From: Candidatus Parcubacteria bacterium
Lineage (GTDB): Bacteria > Patescibacteriota > Patescibacteriia > Patescibacteriales > Patescibacteriaceae
Direction: 5' to 3'
NCBI GenBank assembly: GCA_023459655.1
Contig: JAEWTE010000038.1
Coordinates: 1-17,733, forward strand
DNA: 17,733 nucleotides
Position numbers and translations under genes: made by a program
The notes under the pieces: model-generated
Seen by the model: only the letters and a program-made list of their open reading frames with translations
Database searches by the model: none
Told to the model about the DNA's origin: nothing
Shown here: piece by piece, positions 1 to 7,782 of the stretch
Position numbering within the stretch: the first letter of the stretch is position 1
How the letters are laid out: the number at the start of each line of letters is the position of its first letter

Positions 1-651
1 AGCTAGTTGTTGAATAACTAAATCATTAATCCCCGAAGCACCCGTTCCGCCACCAACAATTAAAATAATCGGTCGTTGACCAGTAAAGAACCAAGGCAGG
101 GTTAAATCATTATTAACTGGCTGCAAAATATTGGGACGAATTGGTGCTCCCAACCAAATAGCTTTATGACCATAATCACGGCCCGATTTAGCAAAAGTCA
201 CCAATATTTTTTTAGCTAATGGCGCCATTAACCGATTAGCTAACCCCGGACGATAATCTAGTTGTTCAATAATGATCGGAATACCAAATAGCTTGGCGGC
301 CCAAGCAATCGGCACACTAACGAAACTACCCGCACTTACAATTACGGTTGGACGAAACTTATTTAAATAATAGCTAGCCTGAAAAAAACCAACAACTAAC
401 CGACCAATATCTATAATATTTTGCCAAGACCAATAGCGACGTAATTTACCAGCACTAATAGCTTTAAAATCAATACCCGCCTCTTCAACTAGTTGGCGCT
501 CTGGTCCAGTAGCTGTACCCAGCCAAATAAAATCAAGCTTGGCAGAATGTTTTCGTAAAATTTCAGCTATAGCTAATAGCGGGGTTACCGATCCAGCTGT
601 TCCACCGCCAGTTAATAAAAATAATTTTCTATTTTTTTTAAACGAACTCAT
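1..651 (-). CDS. murG: UDP-N-acetylglucosamine--lipid I GlcNAc transferase MurG, partial (C-terminus beyond left edge)
   Basis: MurG is the GT28 glycosyltransferase that adds GlcNAc to lipid I on the inner face of the membrane, giving lipid II. I translated 217 residues from the ATG at 651; MurG is usually about 360, so roughly the last 40% is missing. Visible are the N-terminal glycine loop (residues 14-26, TGGGTAGSVTPLL), the segment EQLDYRPGLANRLM that matches the EQNxxPGLANR motif, and the start of the second Rossmann half (LIVGGGTGASGIN). The usual GGHVFP of the first loop is AGSVTP here, so the conserved histidine is replaced by serine. The start codon overlaps the ftsW stop in an ATGA arrangement, which supports both the start and translational coupling. 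It is the last visible gene of the mraY-ftsW-murG run. Confidence 0.93.
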   Translation of the reverse strand, partial: MSSFKKNRKLFLLTGGGTAGSVTPLLAIAEILRKHSAKLDFIWLGTATGPERQLVEEAGIDFKAISAGKLRRYWSWQNIIDIGRLVVGFFQASYYLNKFRPTVIVSAGSFVSVPIAWAAKLFGIPIIIEQLDYRPGLANRLMAPLAKKILVTFAKSGRDYGHKAIWLGAPIRPNILQPVNNDLTLPWFFTGQRPIILIVGGGTGASGINDLVIQQLA

Positions 652-1841
652 AATTTAGGTAAATTATCCGGCAAACGAGCTTGTCCAGAAATATTAGCCA
701 AAATACCCAAACTAAACAACATCGCCATCAATGAGCTTCCACCATAGCTAACCAGCGGTAAAGTAACACCAGTCATCGGCAATAGATTCAGTGTTCCTCC
801 TAAGTTAATTAAAACTTGAATTAATAATCCACCAACAATCCCAATTGATAATATTTGACCATATCGGTCATTAATCGATCGAGCCAATTGATAACCACGA
901 TAAAATATAGCGTAATATAGACCTAATAATAATAAGGCAAACCACCAGCCCAATTCTTCAGCAATAATTGCAAAAATAAAATCATTTTGAACCTCTGGTA
1001 AATAAAGATACTTCTGCCGACTATCCCCTAGCCCTCGACCAAAAAATCCACCAGAACCAACCGCAATTAACGATTGATTAACCTGATAACAACTTTTATC
1101 TGGACTATAGCCCGGTTTCAATACACACAGGAAACGATCTTTTTGGTAACCACCCTGCCAAAAAACATAAAGCACCAAACAAATTAAACCAGCTGCTGCT
1201 AATTTAATTACCAATTTCCAACTACCACCACCAACCAAATAAATCATTATACTCGTGGCCGCAATAATCATCAATGTACCTAAATCTGGTTGAGCAATAA
1301 TTAATCCACCAACAATCGCCAAAACTACCCAAAACACCATATTCAATCGTTTTTTTTCTTCACTATGCTGACTCATTGACCATTTGGCCATCAAAGCCGA
1401 TAAATAAAGAGTCAGCGATAATTTAACAAATTCAGATGGTTGTAAAGAAAAACCTAAAATATTTAACCAAGCCGTCGAGCCAGACCTTTCTTGGGCTAAC
1501 GGCGTAAACAAAGTTAATAGAAAGCCAATTGTCACTATTAAAATTAATCCGCTAAGCTTTTGCCAACGATGATAGTCAATTTTACTTAAAACATAAAAAC
1601 CAACCGCACCAATTAACAGTGGTAATAACTGTTTTTTTAACCAAAAATAAGTATCACCATAACGAGTATAAGCTACAACCGATGAAGCACTAGCTAGACA
1701 AAATAATCCAACTAAAACTAATAAAATAACAACAATAATCAAAAAACGATCTGGTCGATAATAACTCGGATTAATCTGATTTTTATTAACCACTGATCCA
1801 CTAACTCCAGTCGGATTTTTTTTAATAATTATTTTAGACAT
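648..1841 (-). CDS. ftsW: Peptidoglycan polymerase FtsW (SEDS family)
   Basis: This 397-residue polytopic membrane protein belongs to the SEDS family (FtsW/RodA/SpoVE), the glycan-strand polymerases that use lipid II. After a hydrophilic N-terminal stretch of about 30 residues come about ten hydrophobic segments. Family signatures include the region around residues 115-140 (SGSTAWLNILGFSLQPSEF), GSGGFFGRGLG near residue 262, EVQNDFIFAIIAEELGW near residue 284, and MTGVTLPLVSYGGSS near residue 358. Placement between mraY and murG favours FtsW over RodA. The TGA stop overlaps the murG ATG, and mraY ends 4 bases upstream. murD, which often lies between mraY and ftsW, is absent from this position. 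Confidence 0.93.
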   Translation of the reverse strand: MSKIIIKKNPTGVSGSVVNKNQINPSYYRPDRFLIIVVILLVLVGLFCLASASSVVAYTRYGDTYFWLKKQLLPLLIGAVGFYVLSKIDYHRWQKLSGLILIVTIGFLLTLFTPLAQERSGSTAWLNILGFSLQPSEFVKLSLTLYLSALMAKWSMSQHSEEKKRLNMVFWVVLAIVGGLIIAQPDLGTLMIIAATSIMIYLVGGGSWKLVIKLAAAGLICLVLYVFWQGGYQKDRFLCVLKPGYSPDKSCYQVNQSLIAVGSGGFFGRGLGDSRQKYLYLPEVQNDFIFAIIAEELGWWFALLLLGLYYAIFYRGYQLARSINDRYGQILSIGIVGGLLIQVLINLGGTLNLLPMTGVTLPLVSYGGSSLMAMLFSLGILANISGQARLPDNLPKL

Positions 1842-1845
1842 GTTA

Positions 1846-2898
1846 CTACCAACTATGATCTAACAAAAACAAACAAATACCTAGAGCACCACTAACCGCC
1901 GCAATCACCCAAAAACGCATCACAATTTTTGGCTCAGTCCAGCCCTTAGCTTCAAAATGATGATGAATCGGGGCTGATAAAAAAACTTTACGACCTTTTC
2001 GTAATTTTTTAGAGGTTAACTGAATAATCACTGACATTGATTCAAAGACAAACACTAAACCAATAATTGGTAAAATCAGAGCGGTATTGGTTAACATCGC
2101 AATTACTCCCAAGGTTATTCCTAAACTCATTGAACCAGTATCCCCCATATAAAAACGGGCTGGATTAATATTGAACCACAAAAAAGCCAATAAAGCACCA
2201 CAAATTACTCCACAAAATGCTGCCAAATCATAACGACCAGTTAAAAAGGTTAAACTACCGTAAACCATAAAACTAGCTAGTAGCGTACCACCCGCTAAAC
2301 CATCTAAACCATCCGTTTCGTTAACCGAAAAGGCGGTACTGACTATCACTATTACAAAAACCGGAATATACCACCAATTCAAAGAAAAACTACCCAAAAA
2401 TGGAATATGAAAAACATCCCAATCGAGTTTAAAGTAAAACCATAATGCTCCAATCAAAGCAATAATAGCATAAACTAATAAACGAGCTTTAACTGTTAAT
2501 CCTCCGCCACCCTTAATACCTCGACCGCGAATATCCAGCCAATCATCAAATAAACCGACCAGTGCTGAAGCTACTAAAATACCCAGTGGTAAATAAGTTT
2601 GGCTACGACTTAAAAAATTAAGACGACTAAACCAAGAATCAGGCCACAACCAACCCAAAATTGCCAAACCAACCGCAAAAACTAAAACAGTTACCCAAAT
2701 CAATAAACCACCCATTGTCGGCGTACCGCTTTTAGCAGCATGAAGTTGAGAAAAAACCGGAGTATTACCATTATTACGAATAGTTTTGCCCAATTTATAG
2801 CGATATAAAAAATTGGTTAACAGCGGTGTCCAAGCCATTGTAAAAACAAATGATCCAGCCGATAATAATAATAAACGAATAATATAAAAATCAATCAT
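1846..2898 (-). CDS. mraY: Phospho-N-acetylmuramoyl-pentapeptide transferase MraY
   Basis: MraY transfers phospho-MurNAc-pentapeptide from the UDP precursor to undecaprenyl phosphate, forming lipid I. At 350 residues with about ten membrane segments it has the normal size. The family motifs are intact: TPTMGG (59-64), the acidic pair in LFDDWLD (116-122), NETDGLDGLAGG (193-204), NPARFYMGDTGS (245-256) with the catalytic-site aspartate D253, and the cytoplasmic loop APIHHHFEAKGW (309-320). The ATG at 2898 starts 7 bases after the stop of the upstream small membrane protein gene and the stop is 4 bases before ftsW, so it is surely co-transcribed with both. It supplies the substrate for MurG encoded two genes later. 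Confidence 0.96.
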   Translation of the reverse strand: MIDFYIIRLLLLSAGSFVFTMAWTPLLTNFLYRYKLGKTIRNNGNTPVFSQLHAAKSGTPTMGGLLIWVTVLVFAVGLAILGWLWPDSWFSRLNFLSRSQTYLPLGILVASALVGLFDDWLDIRGRGIKGGGGLTVKARLLVYAIIALIGALWFYFKLDWDVFHIPFLGSFSLNWWYIPVFVIVIVSTAFSVNETDGLDGLAGGTLLASFMVYGSLTFLTGRYDLAAFCGVICGALLAFLWFNINPARFYMGDTGSMSLGITLGVIAMLTNTALILPIIGLVFVFESMSVIIQLTSKKLRKGRKVFLSAPIHHHFEAKGWTEPKIVMRFWVIAAVSGALGICLFLLDHSW

Positions 2899-2905
2899 AG
2901 AAAAT

Positions 2906-3319
2906 TTAACGGAAATTAATCAATAATAAACCAGTTAAAGCCAGACTGACTGCAATCATAACTGACAAACTACCAAACAAAACAATCAATCGCACTTGTC
3001 GACTTGCTTGACAACGAATCAATGGTAAAAAACTATTAATTATAATAGCCACAGTCGCTCCAGCTGGTAGCCAATAAATTGAAGCTGGTTGACCGATTAA
3101 ATCGATACCAAAATGAATATTATAGTGTAAAATTAATAAACCATTACCAGCAATTGAGGCCAATAACCCGGCCAATAACCAATTACCGATTAAAAAAATT
3201 AAAGTAAAAATTATCAACCAACGATTAGCCGGCTCGTGCCAGATATCCCGCCAGGTTAATCGCCAAGTTTGACCAATAACATAAAAATGATTAATGATTT
3301 TAGACCAAAATAATCGCAT
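2906..3319 (-). CDS. Small membrane protein of unknown function
   Basis: I do not recognise a named family. The 137 residues begin with a basic, tryptophan-rich amphipathic stretch (1-33, several W and R), followed by three likely transmembrane helices at about 34-58, 81-101 and 112-135. Between the first two lies LHYNIHFGIDLIGQP, a pattern I recall from small membrane proteins of CPR bacteria but cannot verify. Helix 3 runs almost to the C-terminus. The gene sits 3 bases after iscS and 7 before mraY, inside the run that joins Fe-S assembly to cell-wall genes, so it is very likely translated. A role at the membrane beside MraY is possible, but only from position. Confidence 0.8.
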   Translation of the reverse strand: MRLFWSKIINHFYVIGQTWRLTWRDIWHEPANRWLIIFTLIFLIGNWLLAGLLASIAGNGLLILHYNIHFGIDLIGQPASIYWLPAGATVAIIINSFLPLIRCQASRQVRLIVLFGSLSVMIAVSLALTGLLLINFR

Positions 3320-3322
3320 AAA

Positions 3323-4552
3323 TTAATTTTTTAAATCAGGCGCCCAACTACGCAAACGCTTCACAATTGGCGGCAATTTTTTAAGAACATAATCAATATC
3401 CGTTGATTTGGTTGCTCGACCCAAAGTAAGACGAAGACTATAATGAGCAATTTCTTGACTTATTCCCATAGCCAATAAAGTGCCTGATGCAGCTAAACTA
3501 CCGGCCGCACAAGCTGATCCAGTCGATACTGCAATTCCAGCCAGATCTAAAGCCAATAATAACGCCTCCCCTTCGGCTAACATAATCGAAAAGTGAGCAT
3601 GACTTGGGGTAGAATTATTAAGATCAGTATTTAAAATAATATCTGGAATGTCTTTAATCAAACCTCGAACCAATTTTTGTCTTAATGTCCCAATCCGAAT
3701 AACTTCACTTGCTTGATGTTTAGCCACCAATTCAAGCGCTTTAGCTAGTCCAATAATTGCTGGAACATTTAAAGTTCCACTACGTCGGTTTAATTCTTGA
3801 TGTCCGCCTAGTTGAATTGGTAATAATGGTGTGCCCGACCTAACATATAGACCACCAATTCCCTTGGGTCCATAAATTTTATGACCAGAAAAACTTAATA
3901 AATCACAATGTAAATAATCAACTCGACAATCAAAATAATTAATCGCCTGAGTCGCGTCAGTATGAAAATAAATAGTCTGCGGTTTTTTTTGTAAATCAGA
4001 ACCTCGTTTTCGCCAATCTTCTTGACGATTACGATTAATTTTTTTAATGATCTTGCCAATTTCACGAATCGGCTGCTTAGCCCCAGTTTCACTATTAGCA
4101 TAAATCACCGAAACTAAAACAGTGGTTGGTTTAATTAATTTTTCTAATTTAGTTAAATCAATTAACCCTTTTTTATTAGCTGGTAACCAACTGACCGCTA
4201 AACCATCTTTAGCTAATTGTTGACAAGGTTGACGAACCGCTTCATGCTCTAAACTAGAAACAATAATATGCGGTTTAAGTTTTGGCGATTGCCTTATAAC
4301 CCCTCTAATCAATCCATTAATTGCCAAATTATCAGCCTCAGTTGCCCCAGAGGTAAAAATCATCTCTTTAGCCTGAGCACCAAAAAAATCAGCTACTACT
4401 TGCCGAGCTTGGCCAACAGCTACCTGAGCTGCTTGACCATAACTATGTAACGAAGCTGGGTTACCAAAAATCTTGGAATAATAAGGCTCCATCGCCCGAT
4501 AGACTAACGGATCAACTGGTGTAGTCGCGCTATAATCAAGATAAACTTTCAT
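3323..4552 (-). CDS. iscS: Cysteine desulfurase (IscS/NifS family)
   Basis: This PLP enzyme takes sulfur from L-cysteine as a persulfide and passes it to the scaffold IscU. The 409 residues show the class V aminotransferase fold: TSGATEADN (67-75) around the phosphate-binding site, H103 in SLEHEAV stacking on PLP, HTDATQAI (197-204), and the PLP lysine K225 in SGHKIYGPKG. The mobile-loop catalytic cysteine is C348 in STGSACAAGS, a long-loop arrangement typical of the IscS/NifS group rather than SufS. A basic insertion of about 20 residues (171-192) lies before the HTDATQ strand. It follows nfu by 2 bases and iscU is one gene further upstream, giving a minimal ISC-type set. The exact IscS or NifS label is a convention. 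Confidence 0.95.
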   Translation of the reverse strand: MKVYLDYSATTPVDPLVYRAMEPYYSKIFGNPASLHSYGQAAQVAVGQARQVVADFFGAQAKEMIFTSGATEADNLAINGLIRGVIRQSPKLKPHIIVSSLEHEAVRQPCQQLAKDGLAVSWLPANKKGLIDLTKLEKLIKPTTVLVSVIYANSETGAKQPIREIGKIIKKINRNRQEDWRKRGSDLQKKPQTIYFHTDATQAINYFDCRVDYLHCDLLSFSGHKIYGPKGIGGLYVRSGTPLLPIQLGGHQELNRRSGTLNVPAIIGLAKALELVAKHQASEVIRIGTLRQKLVRGLIKDIPDIILNTDLNNSTPSHAHFSIMLAEGEALLLALDLAGIAVSTGSACAAGSLAASGTLLAMGISQEIAHYSLRLTLGRATKSTDIDYVLKKLPPIVKRLRSWAPDLKN

Positions 4553-4554
4553 AA

Positions 4555-4806
4555 TTAAACAGCAATAACTTGTTTAACTTGTGGTAATCTATTAATTATT
4601 TCAGCCTCAATTCCTTCTTTTAAAGTATATTCCATCATCGGACAGTGCGCACAATGACCCTGTAATTCAACTGACAAAACTGCTTCATCTTCATTAAAAT
4701 TAACTAAACGAATATCACCGCCATCCATCTGCAAGCTTGGTCTAATTTCTTTTTCAACTATTTTTTCCAATTCCGGCCACCAGGCCGGTTGATTATTCTT
4801 ATCCAT
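4555..4806 (-). CDS. NFU-type Fe-S cluster carrier (NifU C-terminal domain)
   Basis: This 83-residue stand-alone NFU domain matches the C-terminal domain of NifU. It has the helix motif IRPSLQMDGGDI (21-32) and the CxxC of GHCAHCPM (C52, C55), whose two cysteines bridge a [4Fe-4S] cluster at a dimer interface in characterised members. Such proteins receive clusters from the scaffold and deliver them to apo-proteins. It lies 10 bases after iscU and 2 bases before iscS on the same strand. Nothing is missing for the family; the small size is normal for a single-domain NFU protein. Confidence 0.92.
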   Translation of the reverse strand: MDKNNQPAWWPELEKIVEKEIRPSLQMDGGDIRLVNFNEDEAVLSVELQGHCAHCPMMEYTLKEGIEAEIINRLPQVKQVIAV

Positions 4807-4816
4807 AAAAATAAAT

Positions 4817-5191
4817 TTAATTAATTAATTCTTGACGATAATTATCAATTGCCAGTCGCAAAGCATCAACACCTAACATCGAACAATGAACCTTAGGTGC
4901 CGGCAAACCACCCAAATCTTCGACTATTTGATCTTTAGTAATCTGATAAGCCTCATCTAGAGTTTTACCCTTGACCAATTCAGTCAAAGCTGAAGATACA
5001 GCAATAGCCGCTGCACAACCAAGTGTCTCAAATTTAACTTGCTTAATTTGATTCCCATCTATTTTTAGATATATCTTCATAATATCACCACAAACCGGGT
5101 TACCAACTCGACCAACCGCGCTCGGATGAGCCAAGCTTCCCTGATTGCGAGGCTTCTTAAAATGCTGGATAACTTTTTCACTATATAACAT
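4817..5191 (-). CDS. iscU: Fe-S cluster assembly scaffold IscU/NifU N-terminal family
   Basis: IscU is the scaffold on which clusters are built from iron and the sulfur given by IscS. The 124 residues contain the three ligand cysteines in their usual settings: C34 in GNPVCGD (with D36), C59 in TLGCAAAIA, and C103 in PKVHCSML. LGGLPAPKVHC corresponds to the LPPVKxHC segment; in IscU this region is the site bound by the HscA chaperone, and no hscA or hscB is seen here. The lysine before the histidine is kept. The gene begins 12 bases after the L,D-transpeptidase stop and continues into nfu and iscS. No Shine-Dalgarno sequence is evident before the ATG. Confidence 0.94.
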   Translation of the reverse strand: MLYSEKVIQHFKKPRNQGSLAHPSAVGRVGNPVCGDIMKIYLKIDGNQIKQVKFETLGCAAAIAVSSALTELVKGKTLDEAYQITKDQIVEDLGGLPAPKVHCSMLGVDALRLAIDNYRQELIN

Positions 5192-5203
5192 ATAATAATT
5201 TTA

Positions 5204-5956
5204 TTATTTATTAATATTAACTTCTGTGCCAATTTCTACTCGATCATATAAATATTTAGCCGGACCAACTCCTAAACGGATACAACCATGTGAAACGGCT
5301 TTGCCTAAATGATCAGCTCCTTCCCGATAACCACTGGGCCAAATTGGCAGTTCATGAAAACCAAATTGTCCACGATCCAAGCCTAACCAATAAGGCATCC
5401 ATAGGCCATAAGGCGACCAAGCCTTAGGGTGCTTATTAATAATTTGAAACCGTCCAAGTGGCGTTGGTGTTTTTGGGGCTCCACTAGACACTGAAAACTG
5501 TTTAAACTTAACGCCACCCAGCCAATAAGTCAATTGTTGCTGACTCAAAGACACATCTAATCGTATAGGTAATTTAATTGCCCCAGACTGTAGCGGATCA
5601 GTAGCCCGATCAATCTCATCACCATCACTAATTCCATCGCCATCGGTATCGGCTTTTAATAAATTAGTGCCAAACCGCAATTCCCAAAAATCAGTCAAAC
5701 CATCATTGTCCTGATCATTATCAATTAACTTAACTGGCTTAGGATTATGCGGTGAAAACCCCGCCAATAATTCCTGACGATCATCATAGCCATCACCATC
5801 AGTGTCTTTATTAAACGGATCAGTCTGGTAGATATTAATCTCATCCCAATCAGGAATACCATCACCATCTGAATCAAGTAAACCATTAGCCAATAATGGG
5901 GTGGCCACCAGTAAATAAATAAAAAATATAATAATAAAAACTAGGCGTCGCACCAT
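5204..5956 (-). CDS. Secreted L,D-transpeptidase (YkuD domain) with thrombospondin-type-3 calcium repeats
   Basis: The 250-residue product starts with a signal sequence (VRR, then a hydrophobic run, then LLANG; cleavage likely near residue 23). Four calcium-binding aspartate motifs of the thrombospondin-type-3/EF-hand kind follow: DSDGDGIPDWDE (28-39), DTDGDGYDDRQE (51-62), DNDQDNDGLTDFWE (79-92) and DTDGDGISDGDE (103-114). The C-terminal YkuD domain has the catalytic SHGCIRL (222-228, nucleophile C225) and the upstream histidine H201. This family forms 3-3 cross-links in peptidoglycan or attaches proteins to it. I chose the ATG at 5956 because the open frame running back to 6082 lacks a signal peptide and crosses a strong promoter at 5991-6020. 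An AGGAAGG lies 20 bases upstream, so a TTG at 5965 is an alternative start. It is the first gene of the cell-wall and Fe-S run. Confidence 0.9.
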   Translation of the reverse strand: MVRRLVFIIIFFIYLLVATPLLANGLLDSDGDGIPDWDEINIYQTDPFNKDTDGDGYDDRQELLAGFSPHNPKPVKLIDNDQDNDGLTDFWELRFGTNLLKADTDGDGISDGDEIDRATDPLQSGAIKLPIRLDVSLSQQQLTYWLGGVKFKQFSVSSGAPKTPTPLGRFQIINKHPKAWSPYGLWMPYWLGLDRGQFGFHELPIWPSGYREGADHLGKAVSHGCIRLGVGPAKYLYDRVEIGTEVNINK

Positions 5957-5990
5957 AAATATCAAAAAATAAATAACCTTCCTATTAATG

Positions 5991-6020
5991 ATTATAGCAC
6001 AGCAATCAAGCTCTGGACAA
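5991..6020 (-). promoter_or_regulatory. Sigma70-type extended -10 promoter for the L,D-transpeptidase/isc/mraY run
   Basis: On the minus strand TTGTCC (6015-6020) and TATAAT (5991-5996) are 18 bases apart, and TGC directly before the TATAAT makes an extended -10 element. Transcription would start near 5984, giving a leader of about 28 nt that carries AGGAAGG. No other clear promoter was seen on this strand down to the left edge, so it may drive the whole run. Confidence 0.75.
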
Positions 6021-6032
6021 GCAAAAAACAAC

Positions 6033-6061
6033 TGGACAAGAACCACAACGGCGTGTATTAT
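6033..6061 (+). promoter_or_regulatory. Sigma70-type promoter for dnaB-ybaB-recR
   Basis: TGGACA (6033-6038) and TATTAT (6056-6061) are separated by 17 bases, with transcription expected near 6068 and a leader of about 39 nt. It is divergent from the transpeptidase promoter; both -35 boxes sit in copies of CTGGACAAG (6013-6021 and 6032-6040). Confidence 0.65.
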
Positions 6062-6106
6062 AACAAGGTCGAGCCTAATCAATTATCGGCCGATTAATAA
6101 ATCGTT

Positions 6107-7489
6107 ATGACTAAATCTAACGAAACTATCAAAATGCCTCCACAAAATCAAGAGGCTGAAATTTCACTACTCGGCTGTCTATTAATCGACAAGGCCGCTA
6201 TTATTAAAATTGCTGACCTGGTCAAACCAGAAGATTTTTATAATGACATTAATGGCCTAATTTTTGGAGCCATGCTGGCTTTATACCAAAATCATGAACC
6301 AATTGATTTAGTCAATTTAGCCGATAAACTTAAAACTAAAAACCAATTAGATACAATTGGTGGCCGCTCTTATCTAACCAGCCTACTACAAGGCGTAGCT
6401 ACAGCAGCTAATGTTGTTAGTTATGCTGAACTAGTTAAACACAAATCTACTCTGCGTCGACTAATCACTGCCGCCTCAGAAATTGGTGAACTCGGTTATC
6501 GCGAAGAAGATGATTTAGAACAAGTTTTAGATCAAGCTGAACAAAAATTATTTGGTGTTTCTCATCAATATTTAAAACAATCTTTTCAACCAATTAGTGG
6601 CCTATTAACTGATGCTTTCGATCGAATCGATGAACTACATAAACAAGGTGGCCGTCTTCGCGGTTTACCAACTGGTTTTGTTGATCTAGATAAACTTTTA
6701 TCTGGTTTACAAAAATCTGATTTAATTATTTTAGCCGCTCGCCCCAGTGTTGGTAAAACTTCTTTTGCTATGGATTTAGCTCGCCAGGCTGCTATTAAGG
6801 GACGAGCCAAGGTTGGTATTTTCTCACTAGAAATGAGTAAAGAACAATTAGTCGATCGCCTACTCTGTGCCGAAGCCAATATTAGTTTATGGAAAATGCG
6901 AACTGGCCAATTATCTGACCGTGAAGATGATGATGATTTTGGCCGCATCAGCTATGCCATGGGAGCTCTAGCTGAGTCATCTATCTATATCGACGATTCG
7001 CCCAATTGTAATATTATGGAAATCCGGACTAAATGCCGCCGCCTACAATCCGAACATGGCCTAGATTTAGTCATCTTGGACTATCTCCAATTAATGGAAG
7101 GCCGCGGCCGGACTAGCGATAATCGCGTCCAAGAAATCGCTGAAATTACTCGCTCACTCAAAGGCTTAGCTCGTGAACTCAATGTTCCTGTGGTTGCTCT
7201 ATCCCAATTATCTCGAGCGGTTGAACAAACCAAACCAGCTATTCCAAAACTAGCTCACCTACGTGAATCCGGCTCTATTGAACAAGATGCCGATATTGTT
7301 ATGTTTATCTATCGTAAAGCTGCCGATCGTAATTATGATGCCGAAAGCCTAAATGATTTTGAAAAACATGTCGCCGAAATTCATATTGCCAAACATCGTA
7401 ACGGTCCCACTGGTAAGGTTGATTTATATTTCGATGAAAACACTGTTAATTTTAAAAATTTAGATAAAAGCGGCTTAACCGCTAGTTAA
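6107..7489 (+). CDS. dnaB: Replicative DNA helicase DnaB
   Basis: DnaB is the hexameric 5'-3' helicase of the replication fork. The 460 residues match the family length. The N-terminal DnaB domain starts at about residue 11 (PPQNQEAEISLLGCLL), followed by a linker near 150-185 and the RecA-like ATPase domain. Walker A is ARPSVGKTS (211-219), Walker B is LVILDYLQL (321-329), FSLEMS lies at 239-244 and VALSQLSR at 363-370, and the arginine finger motif KHRNGPTG is at 429-436. There is no intein. The ATG at 6107 has no Shine-Dalgarno sequence in front. ybaB follows 11 bases after the stop and recR 3 bases after that, so the three genes probably form one replication and repair transcript. Confidence 0.97.
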   Translation: MTKSNETIKMPPQNQEAEISLLGCLLIDKAAIIKIADLVKPEDFYNDINGLIFGAMLALYQNHEPIDLVNLADKLKTKNQLDTIGGRSYLTSLLQGVATAANVVSYAELVKHKSTLRRLITAASEIGELGYREEDDLEQVLDQAEQKLFGVSHQYLKQSFQPISGLLTDAFDRIDELHKQGGRLRGLPTGFVDLDKLLSGLQKSDLIILAARPSVGKTSFAMDLARQAAIKGRAKVGIFSLEMSKEQLVDRLLCAEANISLWKMRTGQLSDREDDDDFGRISYAMGALAESSIYIDDSPNCNIMEIRTKCRRLQSEHGLDLVILDYLQLMEGRGRTSDNRVQEIAEITRSLKGLARELNVPVVALSQLSRAVEQTKPAIPKLAHLRESGSIEQDADIVMFIYRKAADRNYDAESLNDFEKHVAEIHIAKHRNGPTGKVDLYFDENTVNFKNLDKSGLTAS

Positions 7490-7500
7490 TTCATAAACCT

Positions 7501-7779
7501 ATGTTTAATAAACTTAAGCAATTCAAAGATCTTCGCGACCAAGCTAAAACCATGCAAAATGCCCTATCGACCGAAAAAGTTACCGCGGAAAAACATGGTG
7601 TAACTATTGAAATGAACGGTAATATGGAAGTACTTTCAATTATTATTGATCAAGATATGCCTAAAGAACAATTAGCCAATGTCTGCCGTGATGTTTTTAA
7701 TGACGCCGTTAAAAAAACCCAACGAGTTATGGCTAAAAAAATGCAAGAAATGGGCGGTCTCTCTAATCTCGGCCTCTAA
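7501..7779 (+). CDS. YbaB/EbfC family nucleoid-associated protein
   Basis: This 92-residue protein matches the YbaB/EbfC family: small dimeric DNA-binding proteins that are commonly encoded next to recR. It has an N-terminal helix rich in charged residues (FNKLKQFKDLRDQAKTMQNAL), a central beta-sheet (VTIEMNGNMEVLSIII) and a C-terminal helix (VFNDAVKKTQRVMAKKMQEM), which is the family layout. The ATG at 7501 is 11 bases after dnaB and the stop is 3 bases before recR. The usual neighbour in other bacteria is dnaX; here that place is taken by dnaB. Confidence 0.9.
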   Translation: MFNKLKQFKDLRDQAKTMQNALSTEKVTAEKHGVTIEMNGNMEVLSIIIDQDMPKEQLANVCRDVFNDAVKKTQRVMAKKMQEMGGLSNLGL

Positions 7780-7782
7780 ATT

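Noticed and set aside
3895..4101. Open reading frame on the minus strand inside iscS
   Set aside because: Low-complexity frame fully inside iscS, which has all family motifs. Similar shadow frames inside dnaB, prfA, rpsB, rplY and the NUDIX-like gene were dropped for the same reason.
5957..6082. Upstream open extension of the L,D-transpeptidase gene
   Set aside because: It crosses the promoter at 5991-6020, and a clean signal peptide begins at the ATG at 5956.
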